A stretch of DNA of 64,000 nucleotides. Origin: an uncultured Cellulophaga sp. GTDB taxonomy: Bacteria; Bacteroidota; Bacteroidia; Flavobacteriales; Flavobacteriaceae. A program made the translations under genes and the position numbers. Within the stretch, counting starts at the first letter, position 1, and every line of letters starts with the position of its first letter. Shown one piece after another: positions 17,844 to 26,782 of the stretch. A model generated the notes under the pieces. It was not told the origin of the DNA, did no database searches, and worked only from the letters and a program-made list of their open reading frames with translations. The stretch covers positions 1 through 64,000 of the forward strand of contig CANLIE010000005.1 in NCBI GenBank assembly GCA_947491225.1. The letters are read 5' to 3'.

Positions 17844-18554
17844 ATGAACTGTATTATTATAGATGATGAAGAAGCGGCAAGATTAATTGTCTCTCAGCTA
17901 TGTTCAAAGGTTAATGATTTAGATGTAATTCAAGACTTTGGAAATGCAATAGACGCTATAAAATTCTTAAATCAGAATACGGTAGATGTTATATTTTTAG
18001 ACATTCATATGCCTAATTTTAATGGGTTTGATTTTGTACAAACATTAAAAAACTCACCTAAAATTGTATTAACAACTTCTGATACTAATTTTGCGATAGA
18101 AGCGTATGAATATGAATCTATTGTAGATTATCTTGTAAAGCCTATAACCAAGGAACGATTTGAAAAATCCATACAGAAAGTAAAAAACTCAATTACGCAG
18201 CAACCAAAAATTTTGACGCAAGATTATGATAATCAAAATATTGGAGAAGATTTATATATTAATATAGACAGGCGCTTAATTAAATTAAAATTTAATGACA
18301 TTCAATTAATTGAAGCCAAAGGAGATTATATAGAAGTAAAAACAGTAAAAGAAACCTATAGGGTACACAATACTTTAAAAAAGATTAAGGAAAAATTACC
18401 AGAAAAACTGTTCTTACAAATACATAGGTCATACATTATAAATTTCACAAAAATTATAGATATTGAAGACAATAGCGTGTTAATTGAAAGAAATGTTGTG
18501 CCAATTAGCAGATCTAACAGACCAGAATTAATGAGAAGATTAAACTTGTTATAG
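17844..18554 (+). CDS. LytTR-family response regulator
   Basis: DNA-binding response regulator of 236 residues. The receiver domain has phospho-acceptor Asp53 in VIFLDIHMPNFNG and Lys in YLVKPITKERF. The C-terminal LytTR domain (about 135-236) has LIEAKGDYIEVKT, LFLQIHRSYIINFTKI and VVPISRSNRPEL. It is last in the H-NOX operon and the likely output. LytTR proteins bind pairs of short direct repeats about two helical turns apart, which is what stands upstream of four operons in this region. Confidence 0.93.
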   Translation: MNCIIIDDEEAARLIVSQLCSKVNDLDVIQDFGNAIDAIKFLNQNTVDVIFLDIHMPNFNGFDFVQTLKNSPKIVLTTSDTNFAIEAYEYESIVDYLVKPITKERFEKSIQKVKNSITQQPKILTQDYDNQNIGEDLYINIDRRLIKLKFNDIQLIEAKGDYIEVKTVKETYRVHNTLKKIKEKLPEKLFLQIHRSYIINFTKIIDIEDNSVLIERNVVPISRSNRPELMRRLNLL

Positions 18555-18608
18555 GCTAGGTTTAATTAGGCTGTCAATTATTTAAAATCGTAACTTTATA
18601 TTAAGGTT

Positions 18609-20687
18609 TTATTTATTTATATTATATTTTTTCTTCAACTTATCTAAAAACAAAGGTTGTTTAGTTAAGTAGTATTTTAGTTTAATGCCTATTTCAGTAA
18701 ACTCAAAACCAGCCGCAGTGGCAGATGCTATATTACTATACTTTGCATATACATCTCCTATAAATCTATCAGAAAATTGAAACGTTACTCCAGCTTCTCC
18801 TCTAAAGAGAGAACTGGCATCTTGCTCTTCTACATATTGTAAACCAGTAGCTACACTTGCAAAATAATTAGTTTTAGAGTTTATTTTACCTCTAACATCG
18901 CCAAATAGCTCTAACGCTTTGTATTTGTTTGGACTAAAGTATATTAAAGGTAATTGGTCTTTAAATGTAATATATTGATAATTTATACCAAACTTTAAAG
19001 CAGGTTTACGCAGTACATTATAGTATAAAGATGTAAATAGAAGATTTCTTTCATTATTATCTGTTTGTTTGGTGTGTATGATTTGGCTATACCAACCTAA
19101 GTTAAAATTTGTGTTTAAGTTATAAATTAAACTATAGTGGTTCATTACAATTTCTCTCTCTATTAATTCAGCATTAAAGTTTTGCACTTCTCTTTGGTAT
19201 CCTAAATCTAGATTTAAAAAAGACAAAGGCTTCATTTGTAATTTAGCTTGTATAATTGGTTGTGTGTATGCTGTGTTAGAAAACCTAGAGTTGGTAAGTC
19301 CAACAGAGGTTAACAAATTAGTTTGCGGCATCAACTTATATTCAATATCTGCTTGTACAATATGTGAGTTTGCTTTGTTGTTTGTTGTTGTGTTTTCTGT
19401 GGTTCTGTATTGATAAGATACCGTTGTTCTAAATTTAGTAGATAATGGTACCATAACAGCGCTTCTTAAAGATAACGCTGTGTTATCGCCATTATCAAAC
19501 GTGTAGCTAACTTGTTGTTCTGTAAATGGCGTATAGTTTATGTTTAGTTTTTTAATTAAACCAGATGCATCTTTCTGTTTTGGAAAAATATCTAACGTTT
19601 TATATGTAGTAATATATGCTGCTACAATTTTATCAGATGCAAATAGGGCATTTGCTTTACCTAAATTGCCATCAAAAGAAAGACTATCATTAGCTACTAT
19701 TTTATCATAATTAGTAATACTGGTTTTAAACTTAGCAGTGTACATACCCAAGGTAGCTTTTAAAGCCATAACCCAATTGCGGTTTGGATATTTTTTTTCT
19801 AAGGTGCTAATTTCTTTTTTTGCAGTAACAAATTTTCTATTCCAAATAAGTGCTTGTACATAACGTTCTTGACTTTTTTCTATAAGTTCTGGAGCCTTAA
19901 GCTTAGTTGCTTTTTGTTTTGCAGTTATTGTAGTTTTTAAAGCTATCTTATCTTTTTCTCCTATATGTTCTGCCAAAGCAATACCGTTTAGGGCTATTAT
20001 AGAGTCTTTGGGTGTTTTAGCGTATCTATAATACGTTTCTTTTGCCTTTTTTACATTTTTAGTAATTAAAAATATAGTAGCTAGGTTCAGTAATGCATCT
20101 TTATCATCTGTAAAATCTTCTAATATTTCGTTTAATAAACTTTCCCCTTTTTTATAATTCTGGTTATTTACATAGTAATTTGCGTAGCCAAGTTTAATGT
20201 ACTTTCTAGATACTTTGGCACTATTATTAGTCGGCTGTACTTCTAAAGCTTTGTTAACCCATTTTAAAGCTTCTTTATATTCTTTTAGGTTACTAAGTGT
20301 ATTTGCATAACCTAATATTGCAGCAAAGTTTGTAGGGTTTTTTTTAACTAAATCAGCATATAAAGGTTTTGCTTTTTTATATTTTTTATTCCATAAAAAA
20401 GATTCATAATAATTTATCTGTACTTCAAAATCGTTGGAATGCTTCTCTAATAGCTCTTTAAAAATAGTATTGGCACTGCCAGGATTACCACTTAAACCAA
20501 CAGCTCTGCCATAGCAAATTTGTACGGTTTTATTATCAGGATCTGATTTTGTGTAGGGCTCAAAAAATAATTTTGCTTCTTTAAAGTCTCCATTCTCTAG
20601 AAGCGTAAAGCCTTTAGAAAAATCTTCTTGACAATACAAAGATAAAGAAGCAAATACAAAGAAAATATAAACACAATTTTTAGTCAT
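18609..20687 (-). CDS. TPR-porin, predicted exopolysaccharide export protein
   Basis: Outer-membrane protein of 692 residues. A signal peptide (to about SLYC) is followed by a long tetratricopeptide superhelix (about 20-390, repeats such as NGDFKEAKLFFEPYTKSDPDN). The C-terminal part of about 300 residues alternates beta strands typical of a porin barrel (YaiO-like). The same order, TPR then barrel, is found in PgaA and BcsC, which pull polysaccharide through the outer membrane, so I infer that role; homology to either cannot be shown from sequence alone. It is transcribed away from the STAS-flippase genes. A weaker version of the LytTR layout may precede it on the minus strand (repeat 20779-20790, -7 box GATATATG at 20723-20730). 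Confidence 0.78.
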   Translation of the reverse strand: MTKNCVYIFFVFASLSLYCQEDFSKGFTLLENGDFKEAKLFFEPYTKSDPDNKTVQICYGRAVGLSGNPGSANTIFKELLEKHSNDFEVQINYYESFLWNKKYKKAKPLYADLVKKNPTNFAAILGYANTLSNLKEYKEALKWVNKALEVQPTNNSAKVSRKYIKLGYANYYVNNQNYKKGESLLNEILEDFTDDKDALLNLATIFLITKNVKKAKETYYRYAKTPKDSIIALNGIALAEHIGEKDKIALKTTITAKQKATKLKAPELIEKSQERYVQALIWNRKFVTAKKEISTLEKKYPNRNWVMALKATLGMYTAKFKTSITNYDKIVANDSLSFDGNLGKANALFASDKIVAAYITTYKTLDIFPKQKDASGLIKKLNINYTPFTEQQVSYTFDNGDNTALSLRSAVMVPLSTKFRTTVSYQYRTTENTTTNNKANSHIVQADIEYKLMPQTNLLTSVGLTNSRFSNTAYTQPIIQAKLQMKPLSFLNLDLGYQREVQNFNAELIEREIVMNHYSLIYNLNTNFNLGWYSQIIHTKQTDNNERNLLFTSLYYNVLRKPALKFGINYQYITFKDQLPLIYFSPNKYKALELFGDVRGKINSKTNYFASVATGLQYVEEQDASSLFRGEAGVTFQFSDRFIGDVYAKYSNIASATAAGFEFTEIGIKLKYYLTKQPLFLDKLKKKYNINK

Positions 20688-20797
20688 ACATCTAGTAAGT
20701 TAAATACTACAATAAGATAACGCATATATCTTTTATTTATTAGAATCTCTTTTAATTAAACCGTAGTTGATTTTTTAATGATGGTTGAATTTTTTCC

Positions 20798-20865
20798 ATT
20801 GGTCTACAGTAACCTGCCAACTATCTATAGGTCTCTATTTAGAACGATGTGTTGTTTGATATTTG
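20798..20865 (+). promoter_or_regulatory. Predicted LytTR operator and promoter of the STAS-flippase genes
   Basis: Two direct repeats start at 20798 (ATTGGTCTACAG) and 20819 (AACTATCTATAG), 21 bp apart. A GATATTTG -7 box starts at 20858, 39 bp after the second repeat. The GT4 promoter has the identical -7 box at the identical distance. The ATG of the STAS gene is at 20895. Confidence 0.62.
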
Positions 20866-20894
20866 CTGTATAATTTAATCTAAAACATAGAAAA

Positions 20895-21197
20895 ATGGCT
20901 TTACAAATTAATCAAACTAGCGAATTTATAGAAGTACGAGGGAATCTTAATACTCAGAATATGAATACTTTAAAAAATCATATAGATTTTTATATGAAAA
21001 ATAATGAAAGGCTTATACTTTCATTGGATAAGGTTTATAAGATTGCGTATTCCAGTGCCAAGCAATTAGAACAACTATATTATAGTGTTGCAAAAAATAA
21101 TAAGGTATTGTCTATCATAGGACAAGAGAATAAGCAAATAGCTGCTGTTATGAATGCTTCTAAAACTTCTTATATTTTTAGTAATGACCGTGTTTAA
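20895..21197 (+). CDS. STAS-domain protein (anti-sigma antagonist-like)
   Basis: Single STAS domain of 100 residues: FIEVRGNLNTQNMNTLKNHI, then ERLILSLDKVYKIAYSSAKQLEQL, with Ser residues where SpoIIAA-type proteins are phosphorylated. It overlaps the flippase gene by 14 bp, so the two are co-translated. Single-domain STAS proteins control polysaccharide loci elsewhere (SypA in Vibrio fischeri is an example), and this context suggests similar post-translational control. No cognate serine kinase is seen nearby. Confidence 0.8.
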   Translation: MALQINQTSEFIEVRGNLNTQNMNTLKNHIDFYMKNNERLILSLDKVYKIAYSSAKQLEQLYYSVAKNNKVLSIIGQENKQIAAVMNASKTSYIFSNDRV

Positions 21198-22419
21198 TAT
21201 AGGAATAAGAAAAGTGTCTCCGGAACAGTTGTTTATGACAAGTGTACTTGTCGTAAACGGAGGCAACTATCTGTATAATTTAATATTAGGTCGTTTATTA
21301 GGACCTGCTGCTTTTGCAGATGCTGCTTTGTTAATAACCTTGTTATTGGTGTTGTCTTTTGTAGGAATGACTTTTCAGTTAGTAACCACAAAGTTTACTA
21401 TTTTATTTTCAGGAGAGCAATGGATAGCATTTGCAAATTATATGAATAAATATGCTGCTATTTTTGGGGTGTTGGTTGGGATTGCAGTTTTTTATTTTTC
21501 AAATGATATACAACAATTATTTAATACCCAGTCTTCTAGTATGTTTATGGTTTTTGCAGTTGGTATTCCTATGTACTTTTTTATGTCTATTAAAAGAGGA
21601 AAATTACAAGGTAAGCAAGATTATACAGGTTTGTCTGTAACATATCAATCAGAAATGTGGAGTAGACTTTTACTAACACTAGCTTTGTTGTTATTTATCC
21701 CTGTGAATCCTGCTTTTTTAGTAGCTGTAGGTATAGTTATCTCTTTTGTTTTTGGACTTGTACCAATAAAGTTCAAGAAAATATCTTTTGCGGCTTCTAA
21801 AATTTTAACATTAGAAAATAAAAAGAAAGTAACCACATTTATATTACTAACTGCTGGTTATGAGCTTACACAAATTATAATTAATAATAGTGATGTGTTG
21901 TTAGTTAAGCATTACTTTAATTCTTTAGACGCTGGTTTGTATGCTTCTTTAGCATTAATAGGTAGAGTTGTTTATTTTGTGGCTTGGATGTTTGTAATGT
22001 TGTTGTTACCAGCCGTTATAGAAAAAAGAAAAGAAGGAAAACGTACAGCACCAATTTTATTTAAATATGTTGGTTATATAAGTTTACTATCTGTTAGCAT
22101 AGTTACTGCTTGTTACGTTTTTCCTGAAAAAATAATCTCTTTAATGTTTGGAGAGGCTTATTTGGCTATGTCTTCGTTATTATGGCAATATGCTTTAGCA
22201 ACTTCACTTTTTGCAATCTCTAATATATTTGCATATTACTTTTTATCTCTAGATTATTACATTCCTGTACTATTATCAGGTGTATTAGGATTATCTCAAA
22301 TAGGATTAATAGTATTTTTTCATAGTAGTTTAGAAATAGTTGTACAGCTACAAATTATTGTAATGGCAGCATTATTGTTTGCTCAATTATTCTATTTTTC
22401 ATTTAAGCGAGATATATAA
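21184..22419 (+). CDS. Oligosaccharide flippase (Wzx/MATE-like)
   Basis: Polytopic inner-membrane protein of 411 residues with about 12 membrane segments (for example SVLVVNGGNYLYNLILGRLL near the N-terminus), of the polysaccharide biosynthesis/flippase family. Such proteins move lipid-linked glycans across the inner membrane. I chose ATG 21184 (MTVFNIGIRKVSPEQL), which overlaps the STAS stop; a start further upstream would lie deeper in the STAS gene. A strong terminator follows. Confidence 0.85.
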   Translation: MTVFNIGIRKVSPEQLFMTSVLVVNGGNYLYNLILGRLLGPAAFADAALLITLLLVLSFVGMTFQLVTTKFTILFSGEQWIAFANYMNKYAAIFGVLVGIAVFYFSNDIQQLFNTQSSSMFMVFAVGIPMYFFMSIKRGKLQGKQDYTGLSVTYQSEMWSRLLLTLALLLFIPVNPAFLVAVGIVISFVFGLVPIKFKKISFAASKILTLENKKKVTTFILLTAGYELTQIIINNSDVLLVKHYFNSLDAGLYASLALIGRVVYFVAWMFVMLLLPAVIEKRKEGKRTAPILFKYVGYISLLSVSIVTACYVFPEKIISLMFGEAYLAMSSLLWQYALATSLFAISNIFAYYFLSLDYYIPVLLSGVLGLSQIGLIVFFHSSLEIVVQLQIIVMAALLFAQLFYFSFKRDI

Positions 22420-22456
22420 ATTGCCTACTTATTTTTTTGGTTGTTTCCCGTAAAAG

Positions 22457-22492
22457 AAAAGCCTAAAACTTTATATGAAGTTTTAGGCTTTT
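22457..22492 (+). terminator. Intrinsic terminator after the flippase gene
   Basis: Perfect 15-bp stem AAAAGCCTAAAACTT/AAGTTTTAGGCTTTT with loop TATATG. Confidence 0.85.
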
Positions 22493-22606
22493 AGATTTTT
22501 ATAGATTTATTTTTTAGCATTAAAATGTATAGCTCACATTAACTTTAATTTTGTTTTTATAGTGTTATAAAAAAACAAAACAACGTATCATTTAAAGGGA
22601 TAAATC

Positions 22607-22695
22607 CTTTATCGAAACTCTATTCCCATTCATCTACAGCAAATCTTCATTCACCTCTAAACATCAATAAAATAAGGCGTTAAGAAGGATATTTG
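22607..22695 (+). promoter_or_regulatory. Predicted LytTR operator and promoter of the GT4 gene
   Basis: Three direct repeats start at 22607 (CTTTATCGAAAC), 22628 (ATTCATCTACAG) and 22649 (ATTCACCTCTAA), each 21 bp apart. A GATATTTG -7 box starts at 22688, 39 bp after the last repeat. The first repeat shares ATCGAAAC with the first repeat of the H-NOX operon site in the same position. No -33 box is seen. Confidence 0.7.
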
Positions 22696-22734
22696 TATAA
22701 GAAATTTAACCCAATAACCTTAAATCTTAACCTT

Positions 22735-23979
22735 ATGAAATTAGCAATTGTAACAGCGTACCCACCAAGTAAAGTAACTTTAACAGAATATGGATACCAC
22801 TTGGTAAAACATTTTAGACTTCAAAAAGAAGTAACAGAAATTGTTCTTATCACAGATAAAACAGAAGCAGCAAAAGACCTCTCTTTTAAAGAAAAAGGGT
22901 GTAAAATTACAGTGAAAGAATGCTGGAGTTTTAATAGCTATAAAAATATTTTTGGTATTATGGGTGCCATTGCAGAAACTAAGCCAGATGCTATTCTATT
23001 TAACCTTCAGTTTTTAAAATTTGGAGATAAAAAAGTCCCTGCTGCGTTGGGTTTAATGTTACCATTACTGTGTAAATTTAAAGGGATACCAACAATTTCT
23101 CTATTGCATAATATATTAGAGCAAGTAGATTTAGAAAATGCGGGAATCACTAAAAATAATTTTTTAAAGAAAGCATATAATTTTATAGGCAGTACACTAA
23201 CAAAGGTAGTTTTAGCTTCAGATGTTTTAGCAGTTACAATTAGTAAGTACAAAAATATATTAGAAGATAAGTATAATTCTAGAAACGTTGCTTTAATACC
23301 ACACGGTGCTTTTGAAACTCCACCAGAACCAACTTATAAATTACCTAAAGGACCTAAGCAAGTAATGGCTTTTGGAAAATTTGGAACCTATAAAAAGGTT
23401 GAGGTTTTAATAGAAGCTGTTGAAATTATACGTAAACGTATAAGACAAGATATAGAAATAGTTATAGCAGGTACAGATAGCCCTAACACACCAGGTTATT
23501 TAAATGAAGTGAGTAAAAAATATAAGCACGTAGACAAATTAAGGTTTACTGGTTATGTAGCAGAAGAGGATGTACCTGTTATTTTTGGTGATAGTGCTGT
23601 AGTTGTTTTTCCTTATACATCTACAACAGGTAGCTCTGGTGTATTGCACCAAGCTGGTAGTTATGGTAAGGCAGTTGCTTTACCAGATTTAGGGGACCTA
23701 AGCATATTGGTTAAAGAAGAAGGGTATAGAGGAGAATTTTTTGAGCCAGAAAGTGCAGCATCTTTAGCAGATGCTATAGAAAACATATTAATGTATGATG
23801 ATTATAGAGAAGAGTTATCAAAAGCAAATTATAAAGCTGCATGTTCTTTACAAATGTCTGATATTACACAAATGTATGTAGATTATTTTAGTGCAATACA
23901 AATGGCCAAGTCTGGTAGCATTAGTATAGATGCAATAATAGAGGAAAGAGAAAAAGCAAGAGTGCTTTTACTAAAATAG
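22735..23979 (+). CDS. Glycosyltransferase, family 4 type
   Basis: GT-B fold enzyme of 414 residues without membrane segments. The N-terminal domain starts MKLAIVTAYPPSKVTLTEYG. The C-terminal domain has the nucleotide-sugar site: KQVMAFGKFGTYKKVEVLIEA, RFTGYVAEEDVPVIF, and the EX7E-type stretch PYTSTTGSSGVLHQAGSYG. I chose ATG 22735; the frame is open 14 codons further up, but that part overlaps the predicted -7 box. It stands alone between two terminators and has its own LytTR-type promoter. Sugar donor unknown. Confidence 0.88.
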   Translation: MKLAIVTAYPPSKVTLTEYGYHLVKHFRLQKEVTEIVLITDKTEAAKDLSFKEKGCKITVKECWSFNSYKNIFGIMGAIAETKPDAILFNLQFLKFGDKKVPAALGLMLPLLCKFKGIPTISLLHNILEQVDLENAGITKNNFLKKAYNFIGSTLTKVVLASDVLAVTISKYKNILEDKYNSRNVALIPHGAFETPPEPTYKLPKGPKQVMAFGKFGTYKKVEVLIEAVEIIRKRIRQDIEIVIAGTDSPNTPGYLNEVSKKYKHVDKLRFTGYVAEEDVPVIFGDSAVVVFPYTSTTGSSGVLHQAGSYGKAVALPDLGDLSILVKEEGYRGEFFEPESAASLADAIENILMYDDYREELSKANYKAACSLQMSDITQMYVDYFSAIQMAKSGSISIDAIIEEREKARVLLLK

Positions 23980-23999
23980 TTTTTGGTTAGGTTAAGCCA

Positions 24000-24034
24000 A
24001 AAGGGGGAACAGAATGGTTAACTGTTTCCCCTTT
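24000..24034 (+). terminator. Terminator between convergent GT4 and glycoside hydrolase genes
   Basis: Stem of GGGGGAACAG with CTGTTTCCCC (one G-T pair), extended by A-T pairs, followed by T-rich DNA. It overlaps the stop of the hydrolase gene and may serve both directions. Confidence 0.75.
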
Positions 24035-25553
24035 ATTTTTTTACTTTTATGTAAGTAAGAGCCTTTTTTGAGTTGCCTTCTGTAGTTAGCAACCCAAAAT
24101 ACTTTTGCTGATTTTTACGCCAAGGTAGTCTGCCAACCACAGCGGTTGGTATAGTTTCAAAGTCATATAGAGTCCACAATACAAAAGGTATATTTTCTTT
24201 TTTTATATAGCCTTGCATTTCTTTATAATACTCGGCTTGGTCATTATTAGAACCAGTATAAAAATTCCAAAAACCACTGTAAGAAGAATAGCCATATTCT
24301 TGTAAAACCAAATCCTTACCTTTCGTGTTTTCTTTTAACACAGCATAAGCAGATAAAAAGTCTTTTGGGTTTTTATAATAATGAAAAGACACAAAATCTA
24401 CTTCTTCAACCAAGTTTTCTGCTGCTTTTGTGCTAGACCAACCAATAGTAACATTTGTTTTACTATCCCATTCTTTTATGTTTTTTATCATTTGGGTTAG
24501 CCATGCGGTTACCTTTTCTTTTCCACGAGATTCAAAATCTAAATCGGGTTCGTTTTTAACATCCCAAGCAAGTAAAGCTTTATGGTCTTTAAGTGCTGTT
24601 ACAATTTGTTCTGCGTGTCTGTGGGTTAAAGTCCAATCTTGTATATCATAATTTCCATAAAAATCGAATAAGGTAACAACAGCCTTAAGTTTATGCTGTT
24701 CTGCAATAGTTAGAGTTTGTTTTAATTGCGCTAATTTTTTTAAATCTACAGTAGCTTTTCCAAAGGCTTCATAAGGCACAAAAATCCGAATTGTATTTAG
24801 TCCCATTTGCTGTATAAGAGTAAAATCTTTTTGTAAAACAATGCTATCATATTTTTTACCATACATATCCCATGGAGTATTTTTTGGGTAGTAATTAATT
24901 CCTTTTATACTTTTTGTATCTATAGTTTCTCTTGGGTTTGTACTATTCTTTTCTGGTTCAGACTCTATTTCAACCAAATGTCTAATACGCCAAAAACCAT
25001 CTTCTAAAAGCATCATAACTTTATAGCTAGGTGCAATATGGTATGTACTAACCAGTTTTTTATTGCTGTAAACTTCTTGGTATTGTTCTACATTACTATC
25101 TGTAAATACAACTAGTTTGCCGTCTGTGCTGTAAAAATTTACAGTTGGGTTGTGCTTTATAGTCGTAGTCTTTAAAGTTGTTCCGTTTTTGGTATTTAAC
25201 TCTAGGGTGCTATTTATTTTTTTTCTAGCACTTTCTGTATAATAATCTTCAATACCATACATATCGTTTGTTGCATAGGCAAGATTACGAACGTTCCAAG
25301 CACTTATATAATCTTTTTCTACAGCTTTTAAAGTTGGGTTTTCTATTGGTCTACCTTCATTAGTTGTATTATTCCACGTAATTTTTGGGGTATATGTTTC
25401 CTTAAAATTCTGTTCTATGTGTAAAATTGAAGCCCTGTCTGCACCCGTATTTAAATAAGACAAAATAGAGCTAATACCAAAAAGCAGCAATGCATTTAAC
25501 CCTATAAAGGATAAAAGCAATAGTACGCGGTATATGTTTCTGTTTGTTTTCAT
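24033..25553 (-). CDS. Membrane-anchored glycoside hydrolase (GH5-like TIM barrel)
   Basis: It has 506 residues. An N-terminal hydrophobic anchor (VLLLLSFIGLNALLLFGISS) is followed by an NTF2-like domain (about 70-215), then a TIM barrel beginning IKGINYYPKNTPWDMYG. The acid/base is probably Glu335 in WDVKNEPDLD and the nucleophile Glu419 in VLQEYGYSS, as in GH clan A. Polysaccharide export systems often carry a periplasmic hydrolase that trims the product. It overlaps the lipoprotein gene by 4 bp (ATGA), so it is the third gene of a three-gene operon. Confidence 0.82.
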   Translation of the reverse strand: MKTNRNIYRVLLLLSFIGLNALLLFGISSILSYLNTGADRASILHIEQNFKETYTPKITWNNTTNEGRPIENPTLKAVEKDYISAWNVRNLAYATNDMYGIEDYYTESARKKINSTLELNTKNGTTLKTTTIKHNPTVNFYSTDGKLVVFTDSNVEQYQEVYSNKKLVSTYHIAPSYKVMMLLEDGFWRIRHLVEIESEPEKNSTNPRETIDTKSIKGINYYPKNTPWDMYGKKYDSIVLQKDFTLIQQMGLNTIRIFVPYEAFGKATVDLKKLAQLKQTLTIAEQHKLKAVVTLFDFYGNYDIQDWTLTHRHAEQIVTALKDHKALLAWDVKNEPDLDFESRGKEKVTAWLTQMIKNIKEWDSKTNVTIGWSSTKAAENLVEEVDFVSFHYYKNPKDFLSAYAVLKENTKGKDLVLQEYGYSSYSGFWNFYTGSNNDQAEYYKEMQGYIKKENIPFVLWTLYDFETIPTAVVGRLPWRKNQQKYFGLLTTEGNSKKALTYIKVKK

Positions 25554-26779
25554 CTTAAATATATGTCCTTATTTTTTTCAATACCAGCGGCTTCAATTGT
25601 TATACAGTAATTGTTAGATTTGTAAAAATCACTGTCAAGATTAAATGTTGCAAAACCTTTTAAAGTGGTTGTTTCTTTTGTATTTAGTAGTGTTTTATTA
25701 GCATTGTAAATAGTAGCTTTAACAGTTAGTCCGTCTGGTACTAATTGCTGCATAAAACTCTCTATTGGCCCAATAGTTATAGTTCTATTATCTTTAGAAA
25801 AAGTAATTGTATAGTCCATTATTGCGGCTTCAAAATCTACAGGTAAATTATTGCTTTTTGCAGCACCAGTAACATATGCAGTAACTACCCAAGATTCTTT
25901 TTTGGTTGGGTGTAATAATTTTGCTTTTGCAATACCATTAATTGTAGTACCATTTGTTTGTAATTGTATACCACTACTATTTTTCACTGAAAATAAAACC
26001 AAAGTACCATCACTAACTATATTGTTATGACTATCTTTTATAGTAGATGATGTAAACGTAATAATTTGGTTACCATCTGCGTATTTATGATTTCTGGTAT
26101 AATCTATGGTAAAGTTAGTTGCATTATCTGGCAAAATAATAGAAGTTAATTCTTTAGATTTAGTATCGTTAGATAAAGAGGTTATTAAAATACGTCCTGT
26201 TTTTTTGGGTGAGTTAATAGTAGTCCAAGCCACTAAGTTTTTCACTTTTAAAGTGTCTATTGTTATCTCTTTTTTAAATTGATGTTTTACAACCACTTTA
26301 GTATTATCTAGCATTGGGTTATCTAACCAATCTGTAGGCGTATTAACAAGCATAGAAAAATCGTTACCACCAGCAATTATACTTCTTGGTCCTAAATAGG
26401 TTTCTGACTTTGTTTTTTTAGTTGTGTCTGGAGTAATTTGTAAGCTACCTGTTGCTAACTTTTTAGAATTTAAGATTAACTGCCAATGTATTTTATTGGC
26501 AATAGTAGTAAAGCTATTAGGGATTTTATAGGTTGATATTTCTTTGTCTTTTTTTGGTTGTAACACGGTAGTTCCGTAAACATTTCTTATTATTAAAATG
26601 GCATTGTTTTCTTTAGTTGAAGAAAATTTTAATACAATAGAATCACCAGCCGTAAAAGAATCTTTTTTAGTTACTAATGTAGATGTTATAAGGCTTGTAT
26701 CCTGTTTTTTTGGAGCATCACTTTTACTGCAACTAAAGCTGCATATAAGTATAACGAGTATGTATCTATAGTGCTTCAA
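25550..26779 (-). CDS. Lipoprotein with Ig-like domains, exopolysaccharide operon
   Basis: It has 409 residues. The signal sequence ends in a lipobox before Cys (ILICSFSC-SKSD). The rest is beta-rich, with repeated Ig-like stretches (SFTAGDSIVLKFSSTKEN, then VLFSVKNSSGIQLQTNGTTINGIAKAKL, invasin-like). I do not recognise a precise family. It lies 3 bp after the large membrane protein gene and 4 bp into the hydrolase gene, so the three are one operon. A periplasmic or outer-membrane scaffold for the same machine is a reasonable guess. Confidence 0.7.
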   Translation of the reverse strand: MKHYRYILVILICSFSCSKSDAPKKQDTSLITSTLVTKKDSFTAGDSIVLKFSSTKENNAILIIRNVYGTTVLQPKKDKEISTYKIPNSFTTIANKIHWQLILNSKKLATGSLQITPDTTKKTKSETYLGPRSIIAGGNDFSMLVNTPTDWLDNPMLDNTKVVVKHQFKKEITIDTLKVKNLVAWTTINSPKKTGRILITSLSNDTKSKELTSIILPDNATNFTIDYTRNHKYADGNQIITFTSSTIKDSHNNIVSDGTLVLFSVKNSSGIQLQTNGTTINGIAKAKLLHPTKKESWVVTAYVTGAAKSNNLPVDFEAAIMDYTITFSKDNRTITIGPIESFMQQLVPDGLTVKATIYNANKTLLNTKETTTLKGFATFNLDSDFYKSNNYCITIEAAGIEKNKDIYLR

Positions 26780-26782
26780 AAT

